DNA from: Cavia porcellus
Taxonomy: Eukaryota > Chordata > Mammalia > Rodentia > Caviidae
Direction: 5' to 3'
DNA length: 64,000 bases
Assembly: GCF_034190915.1 (NCBI RefSeq)
Contig: NW_026947490.1
Coordinates: forward strand, 67,631,494 to 67,695,493
The translations under genes and the position numbers were made by a program. Position 1 is the stretch's first letter. Every line of letters starts with the position of its first letter. This document shows, piece after piece, positions 35,032 through 45,640 of this stretch. The notes below the pieces were generated by a model. It worked only from the letters and a program-made list of their open reading frames with translations, was not told the origin of the DNA and searched no databases.

Positions 35032-35764
35032 ATTCTCTGTTCCTTATATATGCAAGCTTATATGAGAGGCCCAGCTTCTCTCCCTGTCAGCCACAGCCTG
35101 ATCGAATTGCGCCGGTTAGGTGTTCCCACTCACCGCTGCGCACCAGGCAGCCTACGTGGGGGCCCGCCCCTCCCGGCCTCAGTCAGGCTCTGGGATCTGG
35201 GTTGGGCCAGCCTACGGGATCCGCCGGAAGCATCACGCAGGCCAGGCACTTTTCACCAATCCCGCCCGAGAGGGGAATGTGTCGCTGGAGTCGCCACCAC
35301 GCCCTGCTCCCGCAGGACTGCTGGGGCCCAGAAAGTCCTCTGCTGGAATCAAACTGTGGTGGAGTGTCAGTTTCTCTCACTCACCTCGCCACAAGTCAGA
35401 ACATGCCTCCCTGCCCGTCCTGTTTTCGACTCCGTTCGCAGACTCCCGTTCTCAGAGTTTCCGCGCGTCTCTCTCCTTGCCGAGCCGATGTAGAGGCAGC
35501 CAGCCACCGCGCGGCGGGAAACCCAAATCGCGGCTTCCAATGGCACAGGGTCCAGCCTCAGCAGCGAGACTTTTCTGTTCCTGTTTTAGCACCAGGACTG
35601 CATTCCAAGTTGGTTTCTCTCAGCCGAGTTCGTTCCTGAGTCAGCAGAGCATAACTCCACCTGCTTATGTCTCTTTAGTCCGCACCATACCTGGCTTCTG
35701 AGCCTAGTTTTTCAGAGAGCCTCTGGTAGTTGCTGTTATCTGTCCGCCATGTTCTCCCGGAAGC
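35032..35764 (-). promoter_or_regulatory. Half-L1 5'UTR/promoter, CpG-rich with YY1-like site
   Basis: The minus-strand 5' end reads GCTTCCGGGAGAACATGGCG. AACATGGCGG (about 35,744-35,753) fits the YY1 consensus AANATGGCG and lies about 12-20 bases from the element start, like the YY1 site that positions initiation in human L1. TTCCGG beside it is an ETS-like core. The body (35,080-35,560) retains many CpGs, unusual for a methylated retrotransposon. Confidence 0.6.
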
Positions 35765-35780
35765 GGTTTTGCCAACTTTC

Positions 35781-36165
35781 AATGGGGATTTTTGATTTCC
35801 TGGATATTTCTTTGAATCTGTTTAATGCATTGTTTGTTTCTTATATTGTTCATTCATGTTCTTTCATGTTTCTGTTTTTTTGCATTGTTCCTCTAATTTT
35901 TTAACTATGTCTTCTTTAGATGTGTTCAGCATTTTTTTCACTACATTTATCATTTCTTCTTTTATGTGGGAAATTATTTCTGATCTGAATTTTTTATAAC
36001 TTCCTAGAGTTGTTTCTTTACTTCAGTTGCTATCACTTCAGGAGTTTCAGTATATGGCATACATTTTCTTTTATGTCCATGTCTCCTAGGCTTGCTTGGG
36101 ATAAGCTGGACATTTGAGATTACACTTTGCTCTTCTGTTTGTCATTTTCCTTAGGGAAGCTGAAT
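35781..36165 (-). pseudogene. L1-B ORF1, N-terminal part
   Basis: Aligns with 44,575-44,900 of L1-C: the antisense AATTTTTTAACTATGTCTTC and CACTTCAGGAGTTTC segments match its ORF1 N-terminal region. It is separated from the ORF1 C-terminal part by the half-L1. Confidence 0.65.
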
Positions 36166-36229
36166 GCAAGGTCTCAGTTGTTTCTTGGGTTGAGAATATA
36201 TATCCCTACTGCATGGAGTTTCTCCAATT

Positions 36230-36605
36230 GATTGAAAGTCCTTAGACAGACATTACCACATGGCTCCAGCCACCCAGGGTTGCATGGTGGGGCCTCATCA
36301 GTCTTCCAGTGAGGTACCAAAGCTTCCCTATGGGCTAGAGAGTGCTGCATGCACTTTTGGCTTGCCAGGCAGTATGTAAGCAGCTGCAGGCAGCTAGGGA
36401 GTTGCTGGGTGGGCCTGGATAGGCCCAGAAGGACCCCCCAGTGTGTCCTCTGGTGATGAGGGAGGCTTTCTGGGGTCTTACCTGTCTCTGAGCAAAGCAC
36501 CAAAGCCTTCTTGTGGACTGCAGAGCAATGAGCACACTTCAGCTTGTCAGGCGGAACACAGGCAGTTGCAGGCAGCTTGGGAGTCACTGGGTGGGGGCTT
36601 CATCT
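36230..36605 (-). repeat. L1-B 5'UTR monomers (about 184 bp)
   Basis: Two tandem units are visible. The segment around TTGGCTTGCCAGGCAG...GCAGGCAGC (about 36,355) recurs as CAGCTTGTCAGGCGG...GCAGGCAGC (about 36,540), a spacing of 184. The same monomer type occurs in L1-C. These units probably formed the L1 promoter. Confidence 0.7.
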
Positions 36606-37995
36606 ATCATCTTATTTTGAAATTTTCTACCATCATTTTTTTCTTTAAAATAAAATTAAGAGAAAAAGAATAGCCCCATCTAAATCTGTCAACAGATATT
36701 TAGTTCTGAGATTAGAATGATCTTTAAATCTGAAAATGACACAGGCAGCTCACCAACATTTTCTCTTGTTAGCTCATAAACTAACCATAAATTCTTACTT
36801 TCTCCTTGTACTTCTGTCAACCTAGGTAACAGTTTCACTACACCAACTACAGTGCCTTGTAACTATGTTTCTGTAATTTGACAAATATTTATTCCCAGAA
36901 ATGTATTTGGATATTGCCATGCCAAATATTGACTTAATGTTATTTATTTGTAGTTCTTAAAATTGAAAATGAAAATATTTTCTTATTTATGTAATTAATT
37001 ATTTTGGGCACTCACTTGGAAATTACTCTGTCTTCCCAAACAAAATAGGGTCTAATGTAGCAACCAAGTGCAGCTGTAGATGTTTCTTGGGGGAAGGACG
37101 GTGAGAGAGTGAAAAAATAAAGAAGACAAAAGCTGAGATCAGGTGCAGCCCTCACTCTCCTGATGGGAGAGAAAGAACTGCTCAACCACGGTGGCATTGT
37201 TATTTATACACTCAAGAGGAAGAGCTCAATTTCAATCCCACTGCCTAACATCTTGTTTTTCTGGCTGGCCTGGGTCCCTTGCCTTTTTGGAGCTGAAACA
37301 ACATTTACGTGGCTTGTTTTGAGCTCTCTGTGTTTTCAGGGATGGCCCTGCTTTAGCCTCACACATGTGATCTGTCTCCAGCTTGAAGGGCTCCTTACAT
37401 ATCCTTCTTTTTTGTTTTGTTGTAGCAAAGAATGGGTGGTCAATTGAAGCTGGAGGAGCTGTGTTTGAGGAACTGTACAGAAGACCTTTTTTTTTTTGAA
37501 CACTTTCCATTTTCAGTTCAGTCCAAGGATCTTAAATGTCTACATTCAGCAATTGACAGTCCATTAATCCATAACAGTAGACAGCTATTAGTGAAGCTGG
37601 CAGTTGTCAAAAGGTGTTGCTGATTTGAGTTTCTTTTATGGCTAAATATATTAATATAACATTGTTTTATACATTTTATTATTATACTTTTCTGTAGGAA
37701 GCCTAAGACCAAGTTAAAGTGAGACCTACATTAAGAACAATTGGTTTTTTGTTATCTATCAAGGTCAGTTAAGTTTCCTCAAGAAATGCCTTGGAACCAT
37801 GCATAGCACCTCTTAGCTCTGTAGCTCTGCCTTTAACAAAACTTACAAGATTGCATCCTATTAAGCAACTTGTCAGGGGTCTGGGCTCCTCACTTTGTAT
37901 GAACCCTCATCCTGTGCAAGAGGAAGGCAGGGAGATGGTATGAGTGCTGCACCCCGGGGAGGTGTGTAGCCTACTTACAATGTAAGGGAGGAAAA
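36606..37995. other. Unassigned stretch between L1-B and L1-C
   Basis: AT-rich, unique-looking DNA. No exon, RNA gene or recognised repeat. Frames of 60-95 codons have no motifs. Confidence 0.4.
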
Positions 37996-38009
37996 GAGGT
38001 TTTTTCTCC

Positions 38010-39449
38010 CCCTCTTTTTTTTATTTAAAGAGGAAAAAAGAAAAGAGACAAAAAACAAAGCAGTAAAAGGGTACAAATAATACAGGATTTCAAGAAAAAA
38101 ATATAGTAAGATATCACTAGTTAATAGGTTACATATTATCATCTTAGAAACAGTTGTCCAAATTATAAAATTAAAGCATATAAAGTGTACATTCATACAA
38201 TGAGATTGCAGACAGTGCTGTTCAATGGTCCAACAAAAGCTCAGTAATATGGATTTCCATCCTACACACTCAAACATACATGCAGTTATATCCCTTAGAC
38301 CACCTTCCTTTTCTCTCTTTTTAACAACAATTACACTTTTGGTTTTTTTTTTTTTACTCCCACATTTCTTATTACTTTTTTGAAGAGAATAAAACCTAAC
38401 ATGACTAAACAAAACAGAGTCAGTTAGAACAAAAGGATGAGCATAGTACATGGTGCAAAAATAGAATATCAGGTGATCAAAAATGGGTATCATTGTGCCT
38501 CTTGCTATTTTTAAAAAGAGTTGCCTATATCATCAGGTATAATAGAATTGATCAAAACAGTACAGAACAAGACAAATAAAACCTACACTGGAGATCTTAC
38601 AGGATTTCAAAAGAAGATAATAGTCAAACCATAATGGGAATCATAGTGAATCTTATTGCCTTCAAAGTGGTTGCCTATACCCTCAAACAATACTATCAAA
38701 CAAAATAGAATATAGTAAAATCTGACAGAACAAGATGGGGAGAACATGCTGGGGTTCATATCAGGTTAATAGGAAAACAAAAAAGTTACTATAATATACC
38801 CCACTATTTTTTAATTTAGTTTTCCCTTAATTGAAAAAAAAATGTAAGAAAAAAATAGATTAATTTTAAAAAGGGTGGAGACTGTGATAAAAGATGACAT
38901 TGTATTAGAACAACGCAGGTCAGAACCGAACAATTTAAGCATCATTGTGTTTTACACCCAGATAATCTAACATAATAGTAGTCACCATAGTGCCTCCTTC
39001 CTTGAATTATTTGAGTATAACTTCATATACTATAGCATCAAGCATATCAAGACAGTCTGAAGCTATTCAAGAGAATGAAGAAGATACTGGGTATTTAGAA
39101 CCAGTTAACAGAAAATGAACAACGGTTTCTATATTATCTCTTTGTCTATAAAAAATTTTGTTTATACTATCACATATAGTAAAATATAGTAAGATACCAC
39201 ATGCTAAAACTAGTGGAAACAGATGCACAACAGCTTGCTGGGACTTCAAAACCAGATGATATTAAATCAGCACTAGCTTTTATGATGTGTTGTTTTCTTC
39301 AGAATAGCTATTCGTACTATCACCAATACTAAAATTGAACAACCCAGGTTAAAACCATTGCAATTAATGAATGATAACATTATATGGATTCAAACCAATA
39401 TGATTGGGAATCATGATTGCCACATACTTTTATGTATTCTTATCATTTC
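38010..39449 (-). repeat. L1-C 3'UTR with roughly 150-bp degenerate repeats
   Basis: Segments resembling AATGGGAATCATAGTGAATC followed by TTCAAAGTGGTTGCC recur near 38,483, 38,633, 38,983, 39,119 and 39,270, mostly 140-150 bp apart. The same periodic unit is visible in the 3'UTRs of L1-A (19,537, 19,688, 19,838) and half-L1 copy 1 (33,100, 33,252, 33,595, 33,738). Confidence 0.6.
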
Positions 39450-42400
39450 TTACACTAGGGAAACTATTTGGTATTTATACATGTGAGTTTGATTTATTTC
39501 ACTTATGAGTACAGTCTCAAGCTGCGTCCATTTATTTATAAATATCTCAATGTGATCACTCTTTAAAGCTGAGTAGTACTCCATTATATAAAAATACCAC
39601 AACTTTTTTACCCATTCCTCAGTTGATGGACACTTAGGTTGTTTCCAAGATCTGGCTATTATAAATTGTGCTGCTATAAACATGGGTGCACATATATCAC
39701 TATTCAGTTCTTCTGGGAATATGCCTAAAAGTGGAATAGCTGGGTCAAATGGTGCTTCCAGTCCCAGCTTTTTGAGAAACCTCAGAAATCTCCAGACTGA
39801 CCTCCACAATGTTTTCACTAGTCTACACTCCCACCAACAGTGCAGGAGAGTTCCTTTTTCCCCACAGCCTCTCCAGCATTTGTTGTTGGTTTTCTTGATC
39901 TTGGCCATTCTTTCAGGAGTGAGATGGAATCTCAGTGTGGTTTTAATTTGCATTTCTCTAATGACCAGTGATGGCAAACACTTTTTCATGTATTTATTTG
40001 CCATTTGTATTTCTTCATCTGAAAATTGTTTACTCATCTCAGATGCCCATTTTTGGATTGGGTCTTTGAATTTTAGTGGTCTGATTTTTTAAAAAATTCT
40101 TTTTATGTTCTAGACAGAAGTCCATTGTCTAACAGACAGTTGACTAAGATTGTTTTCAAAATTCATGGGTTTACTTTTTACTCTGTTGATTTCCTTTGAC
40201 ATGCAAAATCTTTTTAATAAGATGAGATTCCAGTTATTGATTCTGGGCAGTATTTCCCATGTAGCTTGATTTTTGTTCACTAATTCTCTGCCTACCTCTC
40301 TGTCTTCAAGATTTCTATCTGCTTTGTCTTTCAGCAGATTTAGTGTTTTTGTTTTAATATTTAGATCTTTGATCCACTTTGACTTTAACTTAGTACATGG
40401 TGATAGGCATGGGTCTAGTTTTAGTTTTCAGCATATGGAAATCCAGTTTTTCCAGCACCACTTATTAAAGAGACTATCTTTCTTCCAGTGAAAGTGTTAA
40501 GTTCCTTTACCAAAGTTAAGTTGGCTGAATATGTTTGTAGTTGTAGCTGTATCTTCTAATCTATTCCATTCATCTTAAAGTCTGTTTTTAGTCCAGTACC
40601 AAGCTGATTTTATTACAGTAGCTTTGTAGTATGACTTCAAGTCAGGGATTGTGATGCCTCCTGCTCTGCCTTTGTTGCGTAGAACTGTCTTTGCTCTCCT
40701 AAAGTCTTTATGGCTCCAGATTAATCGTAGGAATGCTTTCTCTAGATCTGTGAGGTATGTTAATGGTATTTTGATTGGAATTGCATTAAATCTGTATAAC
40801 AATTTTGGGACAATGACCATTTTCACAATGATTGTTCTTCCTACCCATGAACATGGAATGTCTTCCAATTTTCTAAGATCCTCTTCAATTTCTTTTTTCA
40901 GAGTACTATAATTTTTGCTGAATAGATCTTTTACTTCTTTTGTTAGATTGATTCCTAAATATTTCATTTTTTAGGATGCTACTGTGAAGGGCATGGCTTT
41001 TCTTATTTCTCCCTCAATGAGTTTGTTGTTGGTGTATAGAAATTCTATTGAATTTTTGAGTGTTGGCTTTGTATCCAGCTACATTATTGAATTTATTTAT
41101 TATATCTAGAAGTCTTTCAATGGAGTTTTGGAGGTCTTCTATGTAGAATATCATATTATCTGCAAATAATGATAATTTAACTTCTTTTCCTATCCTTACT
41201 CCTTTTATTTCTCTTTCTTGTCTAATAGCTCTGGCTAGTATTTCCAGCACTATATTGAATAGGAGTGGTGATAAGGGACATCCTTCTCTTGTTCTTGATT
41301 TTAGGGTAAAGGCTTTCAGTTTTGGGCCATTTAATATGATGCTGGCTGTTGGTTTGTCATAGATAGCTTTTATCATATTGAGGTAATGAATGAATGAATG
41401 TTAGACCTTATCAAAAGCTTCTTCTGCATCTATATAAATGATTATGTGATTCTTATTTTTGGCTCTATTGATATTATGGATTACTATTATTATGGATTAT
41501 TATTGATGTGCATATACTGAATCATCCTTGCATTCCTGGGATGAATCCCACTTGGCCATGGTTTATAATCTTCTTGATGATTTGCTGCATTGTGTTTACC
41601 AATATTCTATTGAGAATTTTTGCATCAATATTCATTGGGGAGACTGGCGTGTAGTTCTCTTTTTTGGCTGGGTCTTTCTCTGGTTTTGGTATTATGGTTA
41701 TACTTGCTTCCAGGAATCAGTTTGGGAGAATTGCTTCGCTTTCAATTTCATTGAAGAATTTGAGCAGTGTTTGCATTAAGTCTTCCTTGAATTTCTTGTA
41801 GAATCCTGCAGCGAATCCATACAATCTAGGCCTTTCTTTGTTCATTAGATTCTAATTACATTTTCAATTTCACTAATTGAAATTGAGTTATTCATCAGTC
41901 TTACATTTTCTTGATCCAGCTTTGGTAATTCATATGCTTCTAGTAATCTGTCCATTTCTTCTGTGTTATCTAGCCTATGAGAGTAGAGGTTTTCAAAGTA
42001 GGTATTGAAGTCTTCTGTATTTCCACAGGGTCTGCAGTGATTTCACCTTTTTCATTCCTTATTGCATGAATTTGAGTTTATCCTTTTTAAAATAAGGTTG
42101 ACTAGGGGCTTATCAATTTTACTTATTCTTTCCAAGAACCAAGTCTTTGATTAATTGATTCTTTGTGTTGTTTTCTTAGTTTTTGTTGCATTGATTTCAT
42201 CTCTGATCTTTATAATTTCCTCCCTTCTTTGGTTTTTAGCTTGACTTGCTCTTCTTTTTCTAGATGTTGGAGATGTAGCATCAGGTTGTTTATTTGTGTT
42301 CTTTCAGTTTTCTTGATGTGGTAATTCACTGCAATAAATTTTCCTCTGAAGATGGCTTTCATTGCATCCCACAGGTTCCAGTAAGGTGTATTTGTGCTTT

Positions 42401-43210
42401 CATTTCCTTGTAGATACTGTTTAATATTTTCTTTAATTTCCTTTGTGACCCACAGATTGCTCGGGAGTGTATTATTCAGTTTCCATGTGTTTGTGGGTTT
42501 TTTGCCGTTTCTTTTTCATCAGTTTCTAGTTTCATGCCCTTATGATTTGATGACATGCATGAGATAATTTCAATTCTTTTGCATTTACTTAAGCATGTTC
42601 TTTGGGCTAGTATATGTTCCATCTTAGAGAGTGTCTCATGTGCTGCTAAGACAAATGTATATTCTGATGTTGCTGGATAGAACACTCTGTATATGTCCAC
42701 CAAGTCCATTTGTTCCAGATGTGATTCAGTTGTGTTATTTGTTTGCTGATTTTCTGTCTAGTTGATCTGTCTCTTTGTCTCAGTGGGGTATTAAGATCTC
42801 CCATTATATTTGTGTTATTGATTATTTGATTTTTCATTTTTGTTAAAGCTTGTTTTGTGTAGCTGGATGCTCCTGAATATTGTGCATAGATATTTAAGAT
42901 GGTTATCTCTTCCTCTTGAAGTTTTCCCCTAACTAGTATGCAGTGACCTTGTTTCACTCTTTTGATCATTGTTGGCTTGAAGTTCACATTGTCTGCAAAG
43001 AGGATAGCTACCCTTCTTTTCTTTTGGGTTCTTGTTCCATGAAGTATTGTTTTACATCCTTTGACTCTCAGTCTATGAGTTTCCTTTAGGGTTAGATGGG
43101 TTTCTTGTATACAGCATATGCTTCATGTTGTTTTTTGATGCATTTTGCCAGTCTGTTTGTTTTAATTGTTGAATTGAGGCCATTTACATTAATGGTTATA
43201 ATTGATATAT
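39450..43210 (-). pseudogene. L1-C ORF2, broken
   Basis: The endonuclease is in pieces (42,476-42,987: ILVRGKLQEEEITILNIYA, GDLNT). The reverse transcriptase has a motif C changed to FADN (about 41,150-41,160). The 195-codon C-terminal stretch 39,450-40,037 keeps the cysteine-rich motif [18 protein letters not shown] and the region used for RNA binding, and ends [10 protein letters not shown]. Frameshifts separate these parts. Normally this protein carries out target-primed reverse transcription; this copy cannot. Confidence 0.85.
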
Positions 43211-43268
43211 ATTTCTTTATTTTTAACATGTTGTCTTCCTGTTGTTGATTTTTACCTTTCCATTCTAT

Positions 43269-44912
43269 TTAACTGTTTGCCTTACTTAGCGGTTTTTTCT
43301 TATGTGTATCTAGGATGTCTTTCAGTATTCTTTGCAGGGTAGGTTTGGTGGTCATGAAATTTTTAAGCTGTTTTTTGTTGTGGTAGTATTTTACTTCTCC
43401 ATCAGTTTTGAAGGACAGTTTTGCAAGGTACACCAATCTTGTTTGGAAGTCATTTCCCTTTAGGATCTGAAATACTTTACTTATGCTCTTCTTGACTTCA
43501 TTGCTTGTGTTGAGAAGTCTGCTGCTGGAGACCACTACGAAGTGCCTCTGAGCAGGATTTAACTTTTACTAATTGGCTTTCTGTGTTTATCTTTGAGTGT
43601 CCTAGGCCTTGGCTCCTTGGCTGTCAATGGGAGCTGATTCATAGTAAGTCAACCTCTTTGAATCACTACTCCTGGCTGAGGTGTATAGTGGCCTGTGAGG
43701 CCAGAGATACCTCAAAAGGCAAGATAAGGCCACAGCTGAAGACACCTTGGCTCCAACACTAATTAAGTAAATAGAGACTGCAGCTGCAGGCATGTCACTC
43801 CTGCAGTCTCATTCCTATCATAAATGTTATCTTGGAGATAAGATGGTTCTCCTAAATTGGCTTAATTTACTACTTGGAGAAGTCTTTAAGTGACTTTCAA
43901 TGGCCTGCTCATTTCCTGTGCTTTCCTCAGTTTCCCAAATTTTTGTCTTTGGTCCTAATAAAAGTGGGCTGATCCAGAGAACTCTTGGTCATAAGTCCTC
44001 AGAGTCTTGATCTCAACTAAAGGGTTTTGATCCTCCTGAAGCCCTAAAAAATCATACAATTTGTCTCTTTTTATTTAAAAGATAAAAGATCCACCATACA
44101 CTTATTTGGAAGATCAGGGATCTAGGTCAAGATCCAGTAGTCTGCTGTGATTCTGATGGGTTTTCCTTTATTGGTGAGCTATCTCTTTTCTCTAACACCT
44201 TTTAGTATTCTGTTGTTATGTTGAGTTCCTGGGATGGTGATTATTATATGTCTGGCTGTAGTTTTATTTTGGTGATGGCTATTTGGAGTTGTATATGCAT
44301 CACTTATATGTATGTCAGTTTCCATCCCCATGTTTGGGAAATTTTCCGCTATTACTTCTGTAAATAGCCTTTTGATATCATTTGTATTGTCCCCTTCTTT
44401 TTCATTTATCCATATCCATCTTATGTTGTTTTTCTTTGAATCCTCTTACAGCTGTTGAATTGTTATTTCCTGATTCCTTGTTATTTTTAAAAGATCTTTC
44501 CTTTCCTGTTCACTAACTGCAATCTTGTCTTCGAGGTCTAAAATTCTATTTTCACTTTCATTGAGGTGGTTTTGCCAACTTTCAATGGAATTTTTGGTTT
44601 CCTGGATATCTCTTTGAATGTCTTTCATGCACCTGTTTCTTTCTTATGTTGTTCATTCAAGGTTTCCATCTTTGTGCACTGTTCATCTATTTCTTTAACA
44701 ATATCTTCTTTAGATGTGCTCAGCATTTCTTTTATTACATTTATCCTTTCTTCATTTACCTGGGAGATTATTTCTGATCTGAGTTCCTTTATAGCTTCCT
44801 GGAGTTGTTTCTTTACTTCAGTTGCTATCATTTCAGGTGTGTAGCTTACATTTTCTTCTATGTTCATGTCTCTTGGGCTTGCTTGGGATTGGCTGGAGGT
44901 TTGAGATTGCAT
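43269..44912 (-). pseudogene. L1-C ORF1, interrupted
   Basis: The N-terminus (44,912 down to 44,139) starts MQSQTSSQSQ and carries EENVSYTPEMIATEVKKQ, a coiled coil (44,446-44,628: KDIQRDIQETKNSIESWQN) and the RRM. The C-terminal domain is at 43,269-43,524 (KGNDFQTRLVYLAKLSFKTD). A 614-bp insertion separates them. The N-terminus differs clearly from the ORF1 of the half-L1 copies, so two ORF1 lineages coexist in this window. Confidence 0.8.
43525..44138 (+). mobile_element. LTR-like insertion in L1-C ORF1
   Basis: A non-L1 block flanked by the 9-bp repeat AGTCTGCTG (43,516-43,524 and 44,139-44,147), after which ORF1 sequence resumes. AATAAA at 43,957-43,962 is followed by a T-rich, U5-like 170 bp, so a solo LTR in plus orientation is likely. 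The ends are CTGGA...TCCAGT rather than TG...CA, so the class is uncertain. No coding sequence is seen in it. Confidence 0.5.
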
Positions 44913-45640
44913 TTTGCTCTTCTATTTTGTCATTTTCTTGTAGTCCCCTAGGGAAGCTAAAGGCAAGGTCTCAGTTGTTTCTTGGGTTGAAAATGTCTAT
45001 CTCTATTGCAGGGAGTTTCCCCAGTTGAATGGAGGTCATTACCCAGGCTTTACCAGTCAGCTCCCAACCACTCAGGGTCACTGGATGGGATCCAATTAGG
45101 TCCAAAGGGACCTTCCTAAGGGTCCTCTGGTTATGGGGGATGCTGGATGTGGTCCTACCAGGTTCTGAGCAACTTTGCTGAGGCTTCACAGCTAAATGGA
45201 GATTGTTGTGCAGGCTTTTGGCTTATGAGGCAGAGCACAGGTAGCTCTGGGCTACTAGGGGGTCACGGGTTGGGGCTTAACTAGGCCTAGAGGGACATTC
45301 CTGAGGGTTCTCCAGTGATGGGGGATGCTGGTTGGGGCCCTACCAGTCTCCAAGTGACTTGCTGGGGCTTCACGCTGGATGGAGATCACTGTGCAGGATT
45401 TTGGCTCACAAGGCAGAGGACACGCAGCTCCTGGCCACTTAGGGTTGCTGGATAGGGCCCAAATAGGCTGGGAGGGACCTTCCCAAGGTTTTCCTGGTGC
45501 TGAGGGATGCTGAGTTGGGCCTTACCAAGCTCCAAGCAGTGTGCCAAGGCTACACAGCTGGATATAGATTGCTGTGCAGGCTTCTAACTCACAAAGCGGA
45601 GCACAGGCAGCTCTGGGCCACTTGGGGGTGTCCATTACCA
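44913..45640 (-). repeat. L1-C 5'UTR, tandem 183-bp monomers
   Basis: The segment GTGCAGGCTTTTGGCTTATG...AGCTCTGGGC at about 45,210 recurs near 45,392 and 45,575, with a diverged unit before them near 45,040. Spacing is 182-183 bp. Each unit also has TTCCTGAGGGTTCTCC-like and GCTGGATGGAGAT-like parts. The arrangement parallels monomer promoters of mouse L1, but the sequence is not one I recognise. Confidence 0.8.

Larger units (their letters stand above)
32637..35764 (-). mobile_element. Half-L1 (HAL1-type) element, copy 1, with exact 16-bp TSD
   Basis: Identical 16-bp repeats GGTTTTGCCAACTTTC flank the insertion (32,621-32,636 and 35,765-35,780). Read on the minus strand it has a 5' end starting GCTTCCGGGAGAACATGGCG, a CpG-rich 5'UTR (35,764-35,032), an almost intact ORF1 (35,031-34,023), then an L1 3'UTR and a poly(A) tail (poly(T) at 32,637-32,652). 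The 3'UTR (32,653 to about 33,935) aligns throughout with the L1-C 3'UTR (38,010-39,320). No ORF2 is present. It matches the known half-L1 (HAL1) concept: ORF1-only elements that must borrow ORF2p. Confidence 0.88.
29046..36605 (-). mobile_element. 3'-truncated L1 with nested half-L1 (L1-B)
   Basis: Reverse-strand L1 whose left end starts inside ORF2 (equivalent to about 40,335 of L1-C), so the ORF2 C-terminus and 3'UTR are missing. ORF2 runs 29,046-31,895 and ORF1 31,960-32,620 plus about 35,781-36,140. A 5'UTR with two 184-bp monomers ends near 36,605. A complete half-L1 sits in ORF1. Because normal L1 truncation removes the 5' end, loss of the 3' end here must come from deletion or recombination next to L1-A. 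Confidence 0.8.
38008..45640 (-). mobile_element. Full-length-like L1 (L1-C) with 0.6-kb insertion
   Basis: The most complete L1 here, on the minus strand: reversed A-rich 3' end at 38,008-38,020, 3'UTR to 39,449, ORF2 39,450-43,210, ORF1 43,280-44,912 interrupted at 43,525-44,138, and a 5'UTR with tandem 183-bp monomers to 45,640. Without the insertion it is about 7 kb, the usual L1 length. No TSD was recognised and many frame breaks exist, so it is old. It serves here as the reference to align L1-A, L1-B and the half-L1 3'UTRs. Confidence 0.88.

Noticed and set aside
34774..35701. Plus-strand frames of 193-239 codons
   Set aside because: They are antisense to the half-L1 5'UTR and ORF1 and are open because of its GC content; no motif or splice site supports them.
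39682..40092. A 136-codon plus-strand frame (and relatives at 20,698 and, on the minus strand, 11,475)
   Set aside because: These are antisense shadows of the L1 ORF2 C-terminal region, appearing wherever that region occurs.
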